A stretch of 64,000 nt of DNA from Cololabis saira (taxonomy: Eukaryota; Chordata; Actinopteri; Beloniformes; Belonidae): the NCBI RefSeq assembly GCF_033807715.1, contig NC_084599.1:27874125-27938124 (forward strand), given 5' to 3'. Positions within the stretch are counted from its first letter, which is position 1. Every line of letters begins with the position of its first letter. Shown here piece by piece: positions 32,387 through 43,201 of the stretch. The notes under the pieces are model-generated. The model searched no databases, was not told the origin of the DNA, and saw only the letters and a list, made by a program, of their open reading frames with translations. The translations under genes were made by a program, and so were the position numbers.

Positions 32387-34713
32387 TGTTGGGCCACAGT
32401 CCGATGTGAACTATGGATTGTATGACTATATGAACAGTTGAGGCATTGGGTCAGCTTTGAGGCCCAGTTCTGGGACCTCAGGCTGAGACCAGCAGAATTT
32501 GCATCTAAGGCCCTTCAGTGATAAAGAACAGCCCTCTGATTGGACATGGACCCCAAACTGCAGGAAGGGCTCAGCTATAAAGAGCAGACTCCCCCCTTTC
32601 TTTCTCTCTTCTCTTCTGCTCTTCTCTTGCTGTCTCTCCTCTCTTCTAGGTCACAACTCCTATTTTAGCATGAGGAGCGACTAGCTATGGACCGGCCTCC
32701 TCCGCAATCGTGTGACTGAAGAAGCGTCTGTCTGGAGAGCTGCACGAGTTACCCACGAGGTTCCGAGCCCCAGAGGACCCGAACCAGGGACCCTGCTTGC
32801 CTCGACGTGAACACCTTTGGACCGACCTGAAGCTGTAGGAGGCCCAACTGCTGTGCCCATGCTACATCCCCTCATTCCCAAGGAGACACGGAGGACAGGA
32901 GTGAGAGAGAAAGCCGCTCTTTATCAGGATCCCCTGCGGAGCATAACCACCCGGCTGTTCACCAAGGAATGCTGACCGGCCAGAGCAAATCACCTTTTTC
33001 TTCAACTACAAAGATCTACGTAAGAGGCTGTTTTGTGTCTGGGCAGAGAAACTTAGTTAACACAAGTTTAGTTTTACGTTGTGAGCTGGACTGCTGATCC
33101 TGTCACAACTGTGCCTATTAGTTTAAGCGTGTCTGTTTATCTTATTGTTCTTCTCCTCTCCTACTAACCCCCCCACACACACCACTGAGCTACTCTTATC
33201 TTGGTCATAAAACCTCTGAGCTTGTTTCATTGGATGAGACGAAATATCATACATATGATAACATATATTTTTCTTTCTTCTTCCGGCTCTCGACGAAGGC
33301 GGACACTTTTTTGCTCCTCTCCCTTATCTGTCTGCTCTACTACTGCTTTTGTTTGTCTCGTCTTCAGAGTCTCTTCTTTTCACTCCTCCGAAACTCTACA
33401 ATCATGGAATTGATTAACTAGTCTCTCAGCACAATTGACCAAATTTTTGCGAAAAGAAGATGGGACATTTTTTGCTGGATACACAATGGATTCCTACAAA
33501 TACCGGAAGCCTTTGTGCTTGGCGATTCTGTCTGTCGAAGACGTTGAAGATGCCTTCATAATTGGATTCATGATAGCAGGATTTCTCTTGATCATCCTCT
33601 TGATAGGAGGAGGGGGATTCCTGGTCTACCGACAAACGCGTAAGTCGTCGACAGCTGTTCTGGCTCTTTCAGAGCTGCCGGACGTGGCTGAAGGGTCAAG
33701 CAAGGCGATCAACGCTCAGACTCTAACGTTGGGGGAGCAAAGTCGTAAGCTGGATGCGATTCTCGAACAGAGAAGGCTGGCTGCAGTCTTTGAGCTCATT
33801 GGCAAGATGGATAACACCCTGGAGAAGTTGGAAGCTTGGCTTGGCGGGAAGTGATCACAAATTCGTCTGATTGAAGTCGCCATTGATGAACCAGAGACTG
33901 AAGGCAGACGGAAAATTACTGAGGCTGCCTGTTTTTGCAATATAAGTGTTGATCCTATAATCTGGCCTTGACAGGGCGGTTTTTGGCCGATCGCTCTGGT
34001 CACAATCTTTCTGGTGGAATGTAAACAAGGTGACTCTGCCCCCACTAATTCCTCCCCTCTCCCACGAACACCTGCGGACCCTGTTTTCAGAATTGTACCG
34101 AGCCGCCTGATAACATCAAGGACATTGGCTGAGAGCAGCTCTGGGCGAAGTTCACGGACTCATCGCTACACATACACTAACTGATAAACACACCTCCCTC
34201 ATCTCAACGCCTGCCTTGGCTCCCCCCTCTTATCAGCCCCCCCCAACACAGTCAACAGGTTTGAGAGCCGCGCCACTGGCCGCGGTGCTCACTTGGGGTA
34301 CTGTGCCGGGATCCCCCCCACCCCTAGAACCCCCCCCCCAGCCACATACATGTGCAAGCCTTGTGATGTTAAATTTGTCATGTTACTTTCTGTGTAGAGG
34401 AGTTTTTTTGCACTTTCACACTGTGAATTTATACACAGTATGAGGATGCATTTTTTTTTTTTTTTTGGTTGCAAAGGTCTGTGCTCCGACTCCTCCCTTC
34501 CCTATTATTCTGAAGAATAACTTAACTTGAGACTGATTGTGCTGTTTAGTTATCATTTTCCTGATTACATCAGGTGGTGCCCCGTTTTGATTAATTCATT
34601 TTTAAATTTTCAATTTGATAAATAATCTACTTTATTAATTATTAAGGATTGTCCTTCTACAATCATTAATAACTCTTCGATAACTGAACCAGCACCCCCT
34701 CTGTGGCACAACA
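32387..34713 (+). mobile_element. Unclassified 2.3-kb insertion with short inverted ends
   Basis: The left end TGTTGGGCCACAG (32387-32399) and the right end, read on the minus strand, TGTTGTGCCACAG (34701-34713) are inverted repeats with one mismatch. Removing exactly 32387-34713 rejoins the L1 frame as EG then MYTRDQEH. The number of residues between conserved blocks is then the same as in the L1 copy at 3-1559. No target duplication is evident. The interior holds a TATA-like GCTATAAAGAG (32573-32583), a pyrimidine-rich tract, one ORF (33435-33854), C-rich runs (34234-34340) and a T run (34449-34467). No LTR pair, RT, transposase or integrase was found, so I cannot name the class. Confidence 0.65.
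33435..33854 (+). CDS. Unknown 139-codon protein: one membrane helix and helical C-terminus
   Basis: The only substantial ORF in the 32387-34713 insertion. The predicted protein has a short polar N-terminus (residues 1-25; Met18 is an alternative start), a hydrophobic segment at about 41-65 (FIIGFMIAGFLLIILL then GGGGFLVY) followed by RQTRK, a linker (72-88), and a helix-prone, heptad-like tail (about 89-136) rich in Leu/Ile and charges, for example KLDAILEQRRLAAVFELIGK. The positive residues directly after the helix suggest the C-terminus faces the cytosol. This would be a type II or signal-anchored single-pass protein. I do not recognise the family and assign no function. It could be an accessory protein of a retroelement or a captured host fragment. 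The open frame in otherwise decayed surroundings is notable. Confidence 0.5.
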   Translation: MTKFLRKEDGTFFAGYTMDSYKYRKPLCLAILSVEDVEDAFIIGFMIAGFLLIILLIGGGGFLVYRQTRKSSTAVLALSELPDVAEGSSKAINAQTLTLGEQSRKLDAILEQRRLAAVFELIGKMDNTLEKLEAWLGGK

Positions 34714-35140
34714 CATGTACACAAGGGACCAAGAGCATTTGCTACATATACTCTTGATGACTGCTAGGAAAATGATGACAATAAAGTGGTTGAATACACA
34801 GCCACCATGCACATTGGAAACAGAAGCTAAGGGAGGTGTATGGAATGGAGGCTTTAACTGCTCGATTACAATTAAGGTCTGATGTATTTGTGAGGAGATG
34901 GCTACCTATTGCAAGGTACCTTTCCAACTGAGGAGAATCCGGGGTGTCTCAACTGTCAATTTATTTATTATTTTTCATTTATCAGTTTTATTCAACTTTC
35001 TAGACCCCACTGGCCCCATTTTGTTACTGCCTTTAACACCATCATATATATTCTGTGATGTTGCCAAAGAATGTCTGTTTTTCTTCAATACAAATAAAGT
35101 AAAAACAAAAAAATTAACTTCAAAATTGATAAATGCACCC
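34714..35140 (+). pseudogene. L1-clade ORF2 C-terminus (right half) and 3' UTR
   Basis: Starts in the frame that continues the left half: RDQEHLLHILLMTARKMMTI then KWL. After a frameshift comes GMEALTARLQLRSDVFVRRW then LPIARYLSN and stop (about 34927-34929). An AT-rich 3' UTR with AATAAAGTAAAAAC (about 35093) ends in A-rich sequence near 35115. Together with 32050-32386 this is one 5'-truncated L1 insertion. Confidence 0.7.
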
Positions 35141-35360
35141 AATCTGTTTTGTCATTAGACTTTATTGGCTGATATTAATCCCGTAGATTGATTGAAGATA
35201 TAGGGCAGGTTGGACTGGAGCTGCATGTAAAGTTTATTGCAGATCCATTCTCATCCTGGCGTATCCTGATGATTTTTGTGTTAGCATTCCCATTTATCTG
35301 CACAGTTAAAAATATAATCCTATCCATCCGTAAAACATGCTGTAACTTCACACATACTTT

Positions 35361-35543
35361 GTGTGGCTTTGTTTGTTTTCAAAACCAAAGAGTCATCAAG
35401 AAGAATTTCACAGGATGCCAATGATTTACAATAATATTTTCAAAAACATCCTGGTACTGCCTCTAGGAGGAAAGGAACCTTTGGGATTTCCTGGTGTGAC
35501 TGGATGTACTGATAGCACCCATGTTTCCATCAAAGCTCCGTGA
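35361..35543 (+). pseudogene. PIF/Harbinger (HARBI1-like) transposase scrap
   Basis: The frame ends with PLGFPGVTGCTDSTHVSIKAP and a stop. The FPGV-x-GC-x-D-x-THV-x-IKAP block is the region around the first catalytic Asp of HARBI1-like nucleases. The Asp is kept (TDSTH). Nothing else of the protein is readable on either side. Confidence 0.7.
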
Positions 35544-36330
35544 ATTATGTATTTATTTTGCTATGACAAAATGTTGCTAACGTGAGTGACAATCACGAGC
35601 CTGCTACTTCTCTGAATTAAGTTTTTTATAGTTCATCTTAAACTGCTTCCAAGGTTTTTTTCCCACCAGCAGGGGTGCACCTGCATGAAAAGAGAATTCC
35701 ACTACTTGCCACTGGATGATATTTTTATTTTACAGTCATTAGATATTTAATCATGCATTCACTTGCGCTGCAATTTCTCCCAAGCCAACTTTTTTTCTAC
35801 TGCAACCACTTTCCTTCAGACAGATGTGCTCAAATTCACTTTATGCTGTGATTCTTGACAAAAAAAGTGTGTGAATTTCTTCCATTTAGTTGACGTTACC
35901 ATGGTGAAACATGGTTTAGGAGCTTTAAGATGATGGCTTTTATAGTTTTGAGCTCACGTTTAACTTAGAAGCAACATACTCAGAGCCGACTGAACTCTGA
36001 ACTTACAATTTCGAAACGGAAACTGAGTTTCTCATCTTATGGTTTGTTATATCTGAGTTGGTATTTTAAAAATGATGCGTCATGGTCTGTGACTCACTCT
36101 TTCCCGGTTTGAGCTTGATTAATCTTGTCATCTTGTAAAAAAAAAAACTCATTGCATCAGGGACAAACAAAAAAACTGGACGGTTTTTCCTCAATTACAT
36201 TTCACCAAATGTTTAAGTGACCTATGATCACAGTCATTCAAGTTGTTTTTATCAGCCATGTGTCCTCGTCAGAGGTGATGCTTCAGGTCTATCCTTTTAG
36301 GTTCAAATATGTTGGACAGATTTTTAAATT
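35544..36330. other. No recognisable gene
   Basis: AT-rich sequence; nothing recognisable. Confidence 0.4.
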
Positions 36331-36460
36331 GAGTTCAGCCTGAGTTCAAGTCCTGGTCCGTTGTCCCTTGTTGCATGCCCCCCCTCTCTATCTCTCTTTC
36401 CTGTATTTCCACCTGTACAGTTTTAACAAAGGGCACCAGTGCCACAAAATATTAAACCAA
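36331..36460 (+). repeat. Possible SINE 3' part
   Basis: GAGTTCAAGTCCTGGTCCGT followed by a C/T-rich stretch with CTCTCTATCTCTCTTTCCTG and CACAAAATATTAAACC resembles the body of tRNA-derived fish SINEs (a B-box-like GAGTTCAAGTC). Weak. Confidence 0.35.
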
Positions 36461-36866
36461 TACAGAAGAAAAATCAGCCTGCTTAGTTGTTTGTGGGTTT
36501 ATCTACAATTTGAAATGTCTTCAAATCACATCTGAATAAAATTGATTTTTTAAAGTCTGAGAAATTACTGCATCACTTACGTTTACAAAAACCCTTTTAT
36601 TACTTGCTTTAATACAAGGTTTGTATGTTTAACATGATAAGGGTATGCAAGAGCAGCCACGCCAAGAAAGCTTTGTAGAAAGCAGACAGTTTTGGCTCAG
36701 TTCTCTGTCAGGATGCCATTTATACACATATTCAGCCATAACTGGATCAGTAAATTATCCTGGCTGTTAACCTGTTAATAATCTTTTCACAATCTTTTCA
36801 CAGTAATTGTCTGTAACTGCAGACACAGCAACTTCTTATGTTTTTTTTATAAAGAATGTGATCTGA
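36461..36866. other. No recognisable gene
   Basis: AT-rich spacer. Confidence 0.4.
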
Positions 36867-38330
36867 AAGGCCCTTTCTGTGTGGAGTTTGCGTGTTCTCC
36901 CCGTGTTCCCTTGGGTAGCTGTGTGCTACCTTCACAAAAACATGCACACAGTCCTTGGCTATACATGCCCCCTCTGGCCAGCTGGGGCGCTATGGAGACA
37001 AATCAGGGCCAAAAGTTTTGCTAATTTGAAAATAAAATTTGAACCTGAAATTTTTTTTTTACAGTTTGTTTTATTTTTTTCAGTATCAGATCTTTTTTTC
37101 AGTTTCAAATCTTTTTATTTCAGTTTCAAATCTTTTTTTTTCAGTTTCACGTCTTTTTTTTTCAGTTTCACATCTTTTTTTTTTCAGTTTCACTTCTTTT
37201 TTTTTCAGTTACAAATTTGTTTTTCAGGTTCAGACTTTTGGCCCGGATCTGGCGTGGGGGGCGTGGCATCAACTGAGAGGGGCGTGGCATCATGAGTGAC
37301 AGCAGAACAGAGAAGGCGGGGGACCTTCCTCAGTCATGTTGCCTTCAGGAAACGTAGGTTGCAGAAGTTATTAGTAGAAGTATGAATCAACACTGTATAC
37401 ACTATATTCACGTGATTGGCAGTGGAAAAAATTGATATTAAATTGACACATTTCTGTTTGAAAGGCTGTTTTAGACCGTACTTGGCACCAATCGCAGTAT
37501 AAAAGCAATAAACTATGCCAGACTGTACAGTTCAACAGCCACACTTTAAAGTTTGACATTTCCCACTTCTACATACTACCAAGTACGGTCTAAAACAGCT
37601 TTTAAACAGAAATGTGTCACTAGTATCCGTTTTTTCTACTGCCAATCACGTGAATATGGTGTATATACAGTGTTGAATCATTCTTCTACTGATAACTTCT
37701 GCAACCTACGTTTCCTGAAGGCAACATGACTGAGGAACGTCCCCCGCCTTCTCTGTTCTGCTGTCACTCATGATGCCACGCCCCTCACAGTTGATGCCAC
37801 GCCCCCCACGCCAGATCCGGGCCAAAAGTCTGAACCTGAAAAAAAAATTTGTAACTGAAAAAAAAAGGAGGGAAACTGAAAAAAAAAAGATGTGAAACTG
37901 AAAAAAAAGACGTGAAACTGAAAAAAAAAGATTTGAAACTGAAAAAAAGATTTGAAACTGAAATAAAAAGATTTGAAACTGAAAAAAAGATCTGATACTG
38001 AAAAAAATAAAACTGAAACTGTAAAAAAGAAATTTCAGGTTCAAATTTTATTTTCAAATTAGCAAAACTTTTGGCCCTGATTTGGCTCCATAGGGCGCCA
38101 GATGGAGTGGGGAGGATCTGGCCGGAATAACGTGATCCTTCCACGCGCTACGTCCGGCCGGAGAAGCCCCACCCTGTCTGGTGACTCCTCAGGATAAGAA
38201 GGAGACCTGAGCTCAGTGTAGGGCCCTCCCGGGGTTGGTAGAGGATAGCAATGCCCAGGACTGTCACTTAGGCAGGAGCACTGGGTGATAAAATGGGGAA
38301 AAATTGGGATAAAAATATTTTTTTTTAAAA
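36867..38330 (+). repeat. SINE-like teleost repeat split by the foldback element
   Basis: 36867-36990 (GGCCCTTTCTGTGTGGAGTTTG ...) and 38093-38330 (CGCCAGATGGAGTGGGGAGG, GGCCGGAATAACGTGATCC ...) are consecutive parts of the repeat seen unbroken at 57310-57735. The interruption is precisely 36991-38092. Confidence 0.8.
36991..38092. mobile_element. 1.1-kb foldback element with about 500-bp inverted arms
   Basis: 36991-37485 is nearly the reverse complement of 37581-38092, and the loop is only about 95 bp. The ends read TATGGAG(A/C)CAAATCAGGG. GGGCGC flanks both sides (36985-36990, 38093-38098), giving a 6-bp target duplication. In the outer part of each arm a unit of about 20 bp, a T-run followed by CAGTTTCA(A/C)(A/G)TC, is tandemly repeated about seven times (37070-37220, and as A-runs at 37845-38030). 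The inner arms include GGCGTGGCATCA repeated and TCACGTGATTGGCAGT. No protein is encoded; open frames over the T-runs are artefacts. The architecture is that of Foldback-type elements with subrepeats; superfamily unknown. Confidence 0.88.
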
Positions 38331-39642
38331 GTGATCTGAATTTCTTAACTTATTTATCTTTTTTTCATTCATAATCTGGGGTTTTGTAATTGATATTTAC
38401 ACTTACCTTTGCTAAATTGTGTTACTTTTATACCACACAATATTTAGTTTGCCCACCAGTACCTCAGCCCCCTAATCAAATCTAAACAATGCCGAACGAT
38501 GCCCATCTTCAGGCCTTAAATAGCCCTGTTCAAGATGCTGATTGTGGTCGTTGGGATAACTGTGTGAAACACCAGCGGTTACTCTGTGCATAATCATCTA
38601 AAAATAAAAATTATAAAAAGAAAAACTTTCAGTTTTAGGTTTTTCTTTTTTCTGATGCTTAGTAGTAAAATCCTTAAGGCGTCTGTTGATTTTCAATCAT
38701 GAGACGATGAATTTAAACTCAGTTGCCGGTATGTGTCCAGAGGAGGCTTTGCTCTGACATTGATTTTAATTATCCCGTCTCTTAATTAATTATTTGGAGA
38801 GTTTATTGTAAGTGCTTCAGCATTGCCTTTTATTTTTCATGTTATCAAAACAGCATTTACATTATTTTTTCCATTAACTATTTATGGGGGAAGGGCAATA
38901 ACGAGCGCATAATCTAATGGAAAACTGACTTCATAGGAATCACAAACACTCTTGTAGATGCTGAAACACTTATGGTCTCAAGGTCATGGTCTCTTCAGCA
39001 TACAGATACAGAACCAAACACCAAGTATTTAGTAAATTTTGACCAAAGAGAAGGATCGGGGGTGGTATATAGCATTACTTGCAAAACTCGAGCTTAGTTA
39101 CTAGTCAAAGAAGTTATCAGCTTTTATTACAGTTTTACCACAGCAACTACCTCTGTGAAACCTTGTCCCAAGATGTTTTAGCTAAATTTTGGACACAAAG
39201 AGACCACCCTTTCATCAAGGCGCATTCAAAGTTAGACGATGAAGTGGTATATGCAAAATTTTTAAAAAGATGCAGTTGGTGAAAAGGTTAAAATGGAGGC
39301 AAGGGTTTACGGATCAGAGCGCAAGCAGGTGAATCCTCACGTCACTGCTGTCATGATTGCAGATGACAACATCCAGGATGAACCCTGCTCATGCACCACA
39401 GCAGAAGATTAAATACATTTGCATTTAATTGATTTATTATGGAGTGGCATGACTGTATTTCTACCATGCTACACAACTTCAAAGCTAGTACTGCATCGCT
39501 CACAGTAGATCTGTAATTATGTGTTTAGGTATCTTGCTCTAATAAATTCATTGTGAGCACTTTTGCTGTAATGACAAATTGCATTATGGGATTTACGCAT
39601 GAGGTATAGTCTCATTAGTTGCAACTGAAGATTTAACCAGAG
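38331..39642. other. No recognisable gene
   Basis: AT-rich, with no convincing ORF or repeat. Confidence 0.4.
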
Positions 39643-40651
39643 GTAACAAACAGTGGCGGTCCTAGCCATTTGGGGGCCCCAGGCGAAATTATCTAGGAGG
39701 CCCATCGAACCCTTAATTTTAACAATGAGTTTCAGATAACACACCATTGTATATCAAAAAGCAAGTATTTATTTAAAGAATATTTTAAAAGAGAGGTCTG
39801 AGTGAGGGATAGATATCTGAGTGTGTGTGTGAGTGAGTGAGTGAGTGAGCCTTTGATTTGGCCTCTTCCTTTTTCTTCCTTTTGGAAGCACCACTTTCAT
39901 AGTGGCGCTTCATTTCGCTAATTTCAAAAGTTTGTTCAACTTCTCACAACTCGCTTCCCCGCTAGCTTGAGTGTAGCATTTCACTTCCGTCTTTCAGAAA
40001 CAGCACGTTCGCGGTGCCACCCACTGCGCAGATGTGCGCAGCCACCACTGAGGGATCACAATGCATTCTGCATTGTAATTGCGCCGTGCGCAGATATGAA
40101 CATCGTGAACATGGGGAATGTTTTGGAACAGTTGTCTCGCGCACATGATGGCATGGATGCAGTGCTTTAAGTGGACAAAAATAAGTGCCGGTACTCCCCT
40201 TATTCAACTGATGTCAGGTAAATTAGGCGGTGGGTAACAGCAGATGATTAAGTGATATATTTAAATACTAGGACATTATCCTGATTTTTAAAAAGAAAAT
40301 TGTTTTATTGAATTTTCCAAACAAATTATGTGTACACAAGAAAACGCTCACATTCACTGGTAGACAGTACTGGAGTTGTAAAAAAAAATCAGGGGGGATG
40401 GTGGATTTTATCATATGGGGACAGATAATTTGTGCTGATTACAAATAATATAATATATTACAAATAATAGCAGTGACCAAAACACCTGCAGAAATACTGC
40501 AGGAATGACATAGCAGCAGTTAAATGCAGCCTTCTGTAAGCTTTAAATATCCACTGGGCTTACATCAAATACATCAAAACACAACAATAAAAAACACTTT
40601 TCTGAACTTATCAATATGACTCTGTCCTTCACAGGATAAGTAAAATGGATC

Positions 40652-40975
40652 ACTGCAAAAACTCTAAATCTTAACGAGAATATTTGTCTTATTTCTAGTT
40701 AAAATGTCTTATTTTAGTTAAAAAAAAATCGCATTGGACTTAAAACAAGACTCATCCCTGGAAAAAACATCAATTTTCACCTGTTTCAAGTAGATTTTCA
40801 CTTAAAATAAGTAGAAAAATCTGCCAGTGGAACAAGATTTTTTTGCTTGTAATAAGAAGATAAATCTTCCCAATGGCAGATTTTTCTACTTATTTCAAGT
40901 GAAAATTTACTTGAAACAGATGAAAATTGTCAAATAAGTTATTTTTCCGGTGTTATTTTTCTGGTGATGACTCTA
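40652..40975. mobile_element. AT-rich palindromic MITE (one end missing)
   Basis: Begins CACTGCAAAAACTCTAAATC. The block CTGTTTCAAGTAGATTTTCA (about 40781) recurs inverted near 40900-40921, with AAGTAGAAAAATCTGCCA also inverted around a short loop. The inverted partner of the CACTGCAAAAA end is absent. Confidence 0.65.
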
Positions 40976-41197
40976 AATGCTGAAAAAGCAGTAAAACCAC
41001 ATTAATTTTTATTTCAGGGGGGATGATTTTGACCGTTTTTATTTCAGGAGGGGGGGGGTGATTTTGATTTTGATGGACAGCTTTTAGCAGAGGTTTCTCC
41101 TCCTCTCCACTTTTAAAGAAAGATTAAAATATGTTCTTCGTTCTTCGCGTTCTTTGAATTGCTTTCTGGCACACTCTCGAGCCCCGGGATCTCCGTA

Positions 41198-41327
41198 AAC
41201 TGATTTATGGTTACACCAACGCAGAACCACGCCGTTGTTACGCGGCGACGCGCACGAACGTTGCGCGTCGCCGCGTACCATACGGCGTAGGCTCTGCGGC
41301 GATTTAGCGCGGAACCATAAATCAGGC
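41198..41327. mobile_element. Palindromic MITE family A, copy 5
   Basis: GTAA|ACTGATTTATGG ... GCGGAACCATAAATCAGGCT with the self-complementary GC core. Innermost layer of the 39.6-41.8 kb nest. Confidence 0.85.
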
Positions 41328-41812
41328 TTTACGAGTGAACGTCTCACGAGGGGCAGTCGCGTTGCGACGCCACTGTAGCCAAATCACAAGGAGAGAACAG
41401 TACAGTACTGTGAGCTCATGAGAAGTCCCGGTACGCCGTAAAAAGTCCCGGTACCCCAGAGGCTAACATTGAGAAGTGGGGGTACTCCGTACCGCTGCGC
41501 ACCAGCCCACTTAAAGCACTGCATGGATGGAATATTCCATTTTAACGCGAAAGGGAGGGGGTGTGCACGGATTCTGTATTTCTCTGTATTTTATTGTGTT
41601 GTTTTTGCTTGTGATTTAAACATACAAAATGACAATTTATAAACACATGGATGGGGCTCACTCCACACTCCAGGGGCCCCCAATTAGACTAACAGCTGTA
41701 CGGGGAGTGTGTGGGCAGCTGCTCTGGGGGCCCCTATGTATGGGGAAGTTTAGTGGGGCCCCAGGCGGTTGCCTACCAACGCCTCAATACAAAGACCGCC
41801 GCTGGTAACAAA

Positions 41813-42004
41813 TCATCCAAGTTTGATCTTTATATTTAACTTCAAAACATTCTGCAAAAATTACTCGGGAGTAACATTAGGCTAGACCAAAGTTTTGACC
41901 AGACTTCCAAACTCCCACATCCTAAAACTAAGTACCTTGGAATTGTGTAATAACTCTTGACTTTCACCCACAAAAGTTCAATGATTATAACTTTGAACAA
42001 TAGT
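41813..42004. other. No recognisable gene
   Basis: Short AT-rich spacer. Confidence 0.4.
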
Positions 42005-42118
42005 GCTGCTATGTGGAGTTAGCGTGTTCTCTCCAAGCTCGCATGGGTTTTTTCCAGATAATCCAATTTCCTCCCACGGCACAAACACATGCATGCTAGA
42101 TTGATTGGTGATTCTGAA
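42005..42118 (+). repeat. SINE-like teleost repeat fragment
   Basis: ATGTGGAGTTAGCGTGTTCTC ... ACATGCATGCTAGATTGATTGG matches 42971-43080 closely and the general repeat at 57310-57735 and 47600-47895 partly. Confidence 0.65.
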
Positions 42119-42964
42119 GGTTTCCTTTGCTTTATTTGCTTAAAGGCATAAAGTTCATTTCTTATGCATTGAAACAAAACAACAAAAGACAATAATTTTG
42201 TGGCTATACAATGACAGCATTGCACACCATAAAAGGTGCATGCCCTTCTAAGCACGGCGTTACATTTTAAAAGTTTTGCATCACTCCCAGCATTGTTAGC
42301 CTGTCTCTGCTTTTGACACAATTCAACTCCCCCCTGCAGTTGGGCAATGAACCAATGCCAGCTTCACTATAACACTTCACCAGCTCAGCTCCTTTGAAAG
42401 GCACACATCATCAATATTACTTATTCCTTTTTGATGGGTTCCACAAAAATAATTCTCCTTTGATCAGTGAAACACTATATTATTGTATTTATGCAACTGC
42501 TTGAGGCTTTAAGGCCACACTGTTTCTGTTGTGGCCAAAAAGTATTGCTCTGTGAAGGTGCTAAAAAGGATGAGAATATATAGAGTTGATTGACTATCTG
42601 CAGACTAGTGAGCCTCAACAAATCTCCCCTGACTCTCATACATAAAAAGATGCTTTATTTTACAAGGCTATTCTAAAGTAACACAGACACACATGTTGGT
42701 GCACCTAAATGTGATCATGCATCATAGCCGTTTTTCAAAGAGCTTGTAAGGCCTGCTTGATGTTGTTGTCGACTGGGTTCGCTCCACCTACACCCCTGCT
42801 GATTTTGAGTTTTATATTATCAGTTTATCTGTCTGGATCAGGAAATCCCACACAGAGTCTTTGCTCTTTCATTCTGTACCAGCCTTGGAGGTACTGTATA
42901 TCCCATTTTGACTTTTTTTTAACATAAGTGCTGGTTCCTCTTTACAAGAAGGTTCCTGGCCAGG
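42119..42964. other. No recognisable gene
   Basis: Mixed AT-rich sequence with a minus-strand 100-codon ORF (42019-42321) that overlaps the repeat and shows no motif. Confidence 0.4.
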
Positions 42965-43200
42965 TCTTTTCTATGTGGAGTTAGCGTGTTCTCCCCAAGC
43001 ATGTGTGGGATTTCTCCAGATAATGCAATTCCCTTCCACAGCACAAACACATGCATGCTAGACTGATTGGTGATTCTGAATAGCCCATAGCAGCGAGTAC
43101 GAGCATGCATGGTTGCTCATCTCTGTGTGGCCCTGTGGTGGACTGGCGACCTGTCCAACATGTTCCTGTCTCAACAAAAACTGGGAGTACATCCATGGTG
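42965..43200 (+). repeat. SINE-like teleost repeat fragment, longer copy
   Basis: GTGGAGTTAGCGTGTTCTCC ... GCATGCTAGACTGATTGG ... CTGTGTGGCCCTGTGGTGGA ... GGCGACCTGTCC: the standard order of this fish repeat. It ends where the LTR at 43202 begins. Confidence 0.65.
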
Positions 43201-43201
43201 A

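Larger units (their letters stand above)
40160..41521. mobile_element. Nested non-autonomous hAT element (inner)
   Basis: Left end CAGTGCTTTAAGTGGAC; right end, read on the minus strand, CAGTGCTTTAAGTGGGC. Flanking duplications are CATGGATG (40152-40159, 41522-41529). It carries a palindromic AT-rich MITE (about 40652-40975) and a family A MITE (41198-41327). No coding sequence. Confidence 0.9.
39651..41804. mobile_element. Non-autonomous hAT element (outer) with 8-bp target duplication
   Basis: Left end CAGTGGCGGTCCTAG; right end, read on the minus strand, CAGCGGCGGTCTTTG. Flanks are GTAACAAA on both sides (39643-39650, 41805-41812), the 8-bp duplication diagnostic of hAT insertion. A paralogous GGGGCCCCAGGCG motif lies near each end (39671, 41756). 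No transposase. It hosts a second hAT element at 40160-41521. Confidence 0.9.

Noticed and set aside
32387..34713. Interpretation as an endogenous retrovirus or LTR element
   Set aside because: A TATA-like site and TG...CA ends exist, but no direct terminal repeat, no gag/pol motifs and no clear duplication were found.
32387..34713. Interpretation as a Helitron
   Set aside because: No TC...CTRR termini, no end hairpin at the expected place, insertion not between A and T.
37040..37230. Regular short repeats considered as a CRISPR-like array
   Set aside because: Units are directly tandem without unique spacers, and the context is a vertebrate transposon.
36879..38144. ORFs with FFFSVSNLFFS repeats in both foldback arms
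   Set aside because: T-run subrepeats translated; mirror-image ORFs in the two arms show they come from the palindrome.
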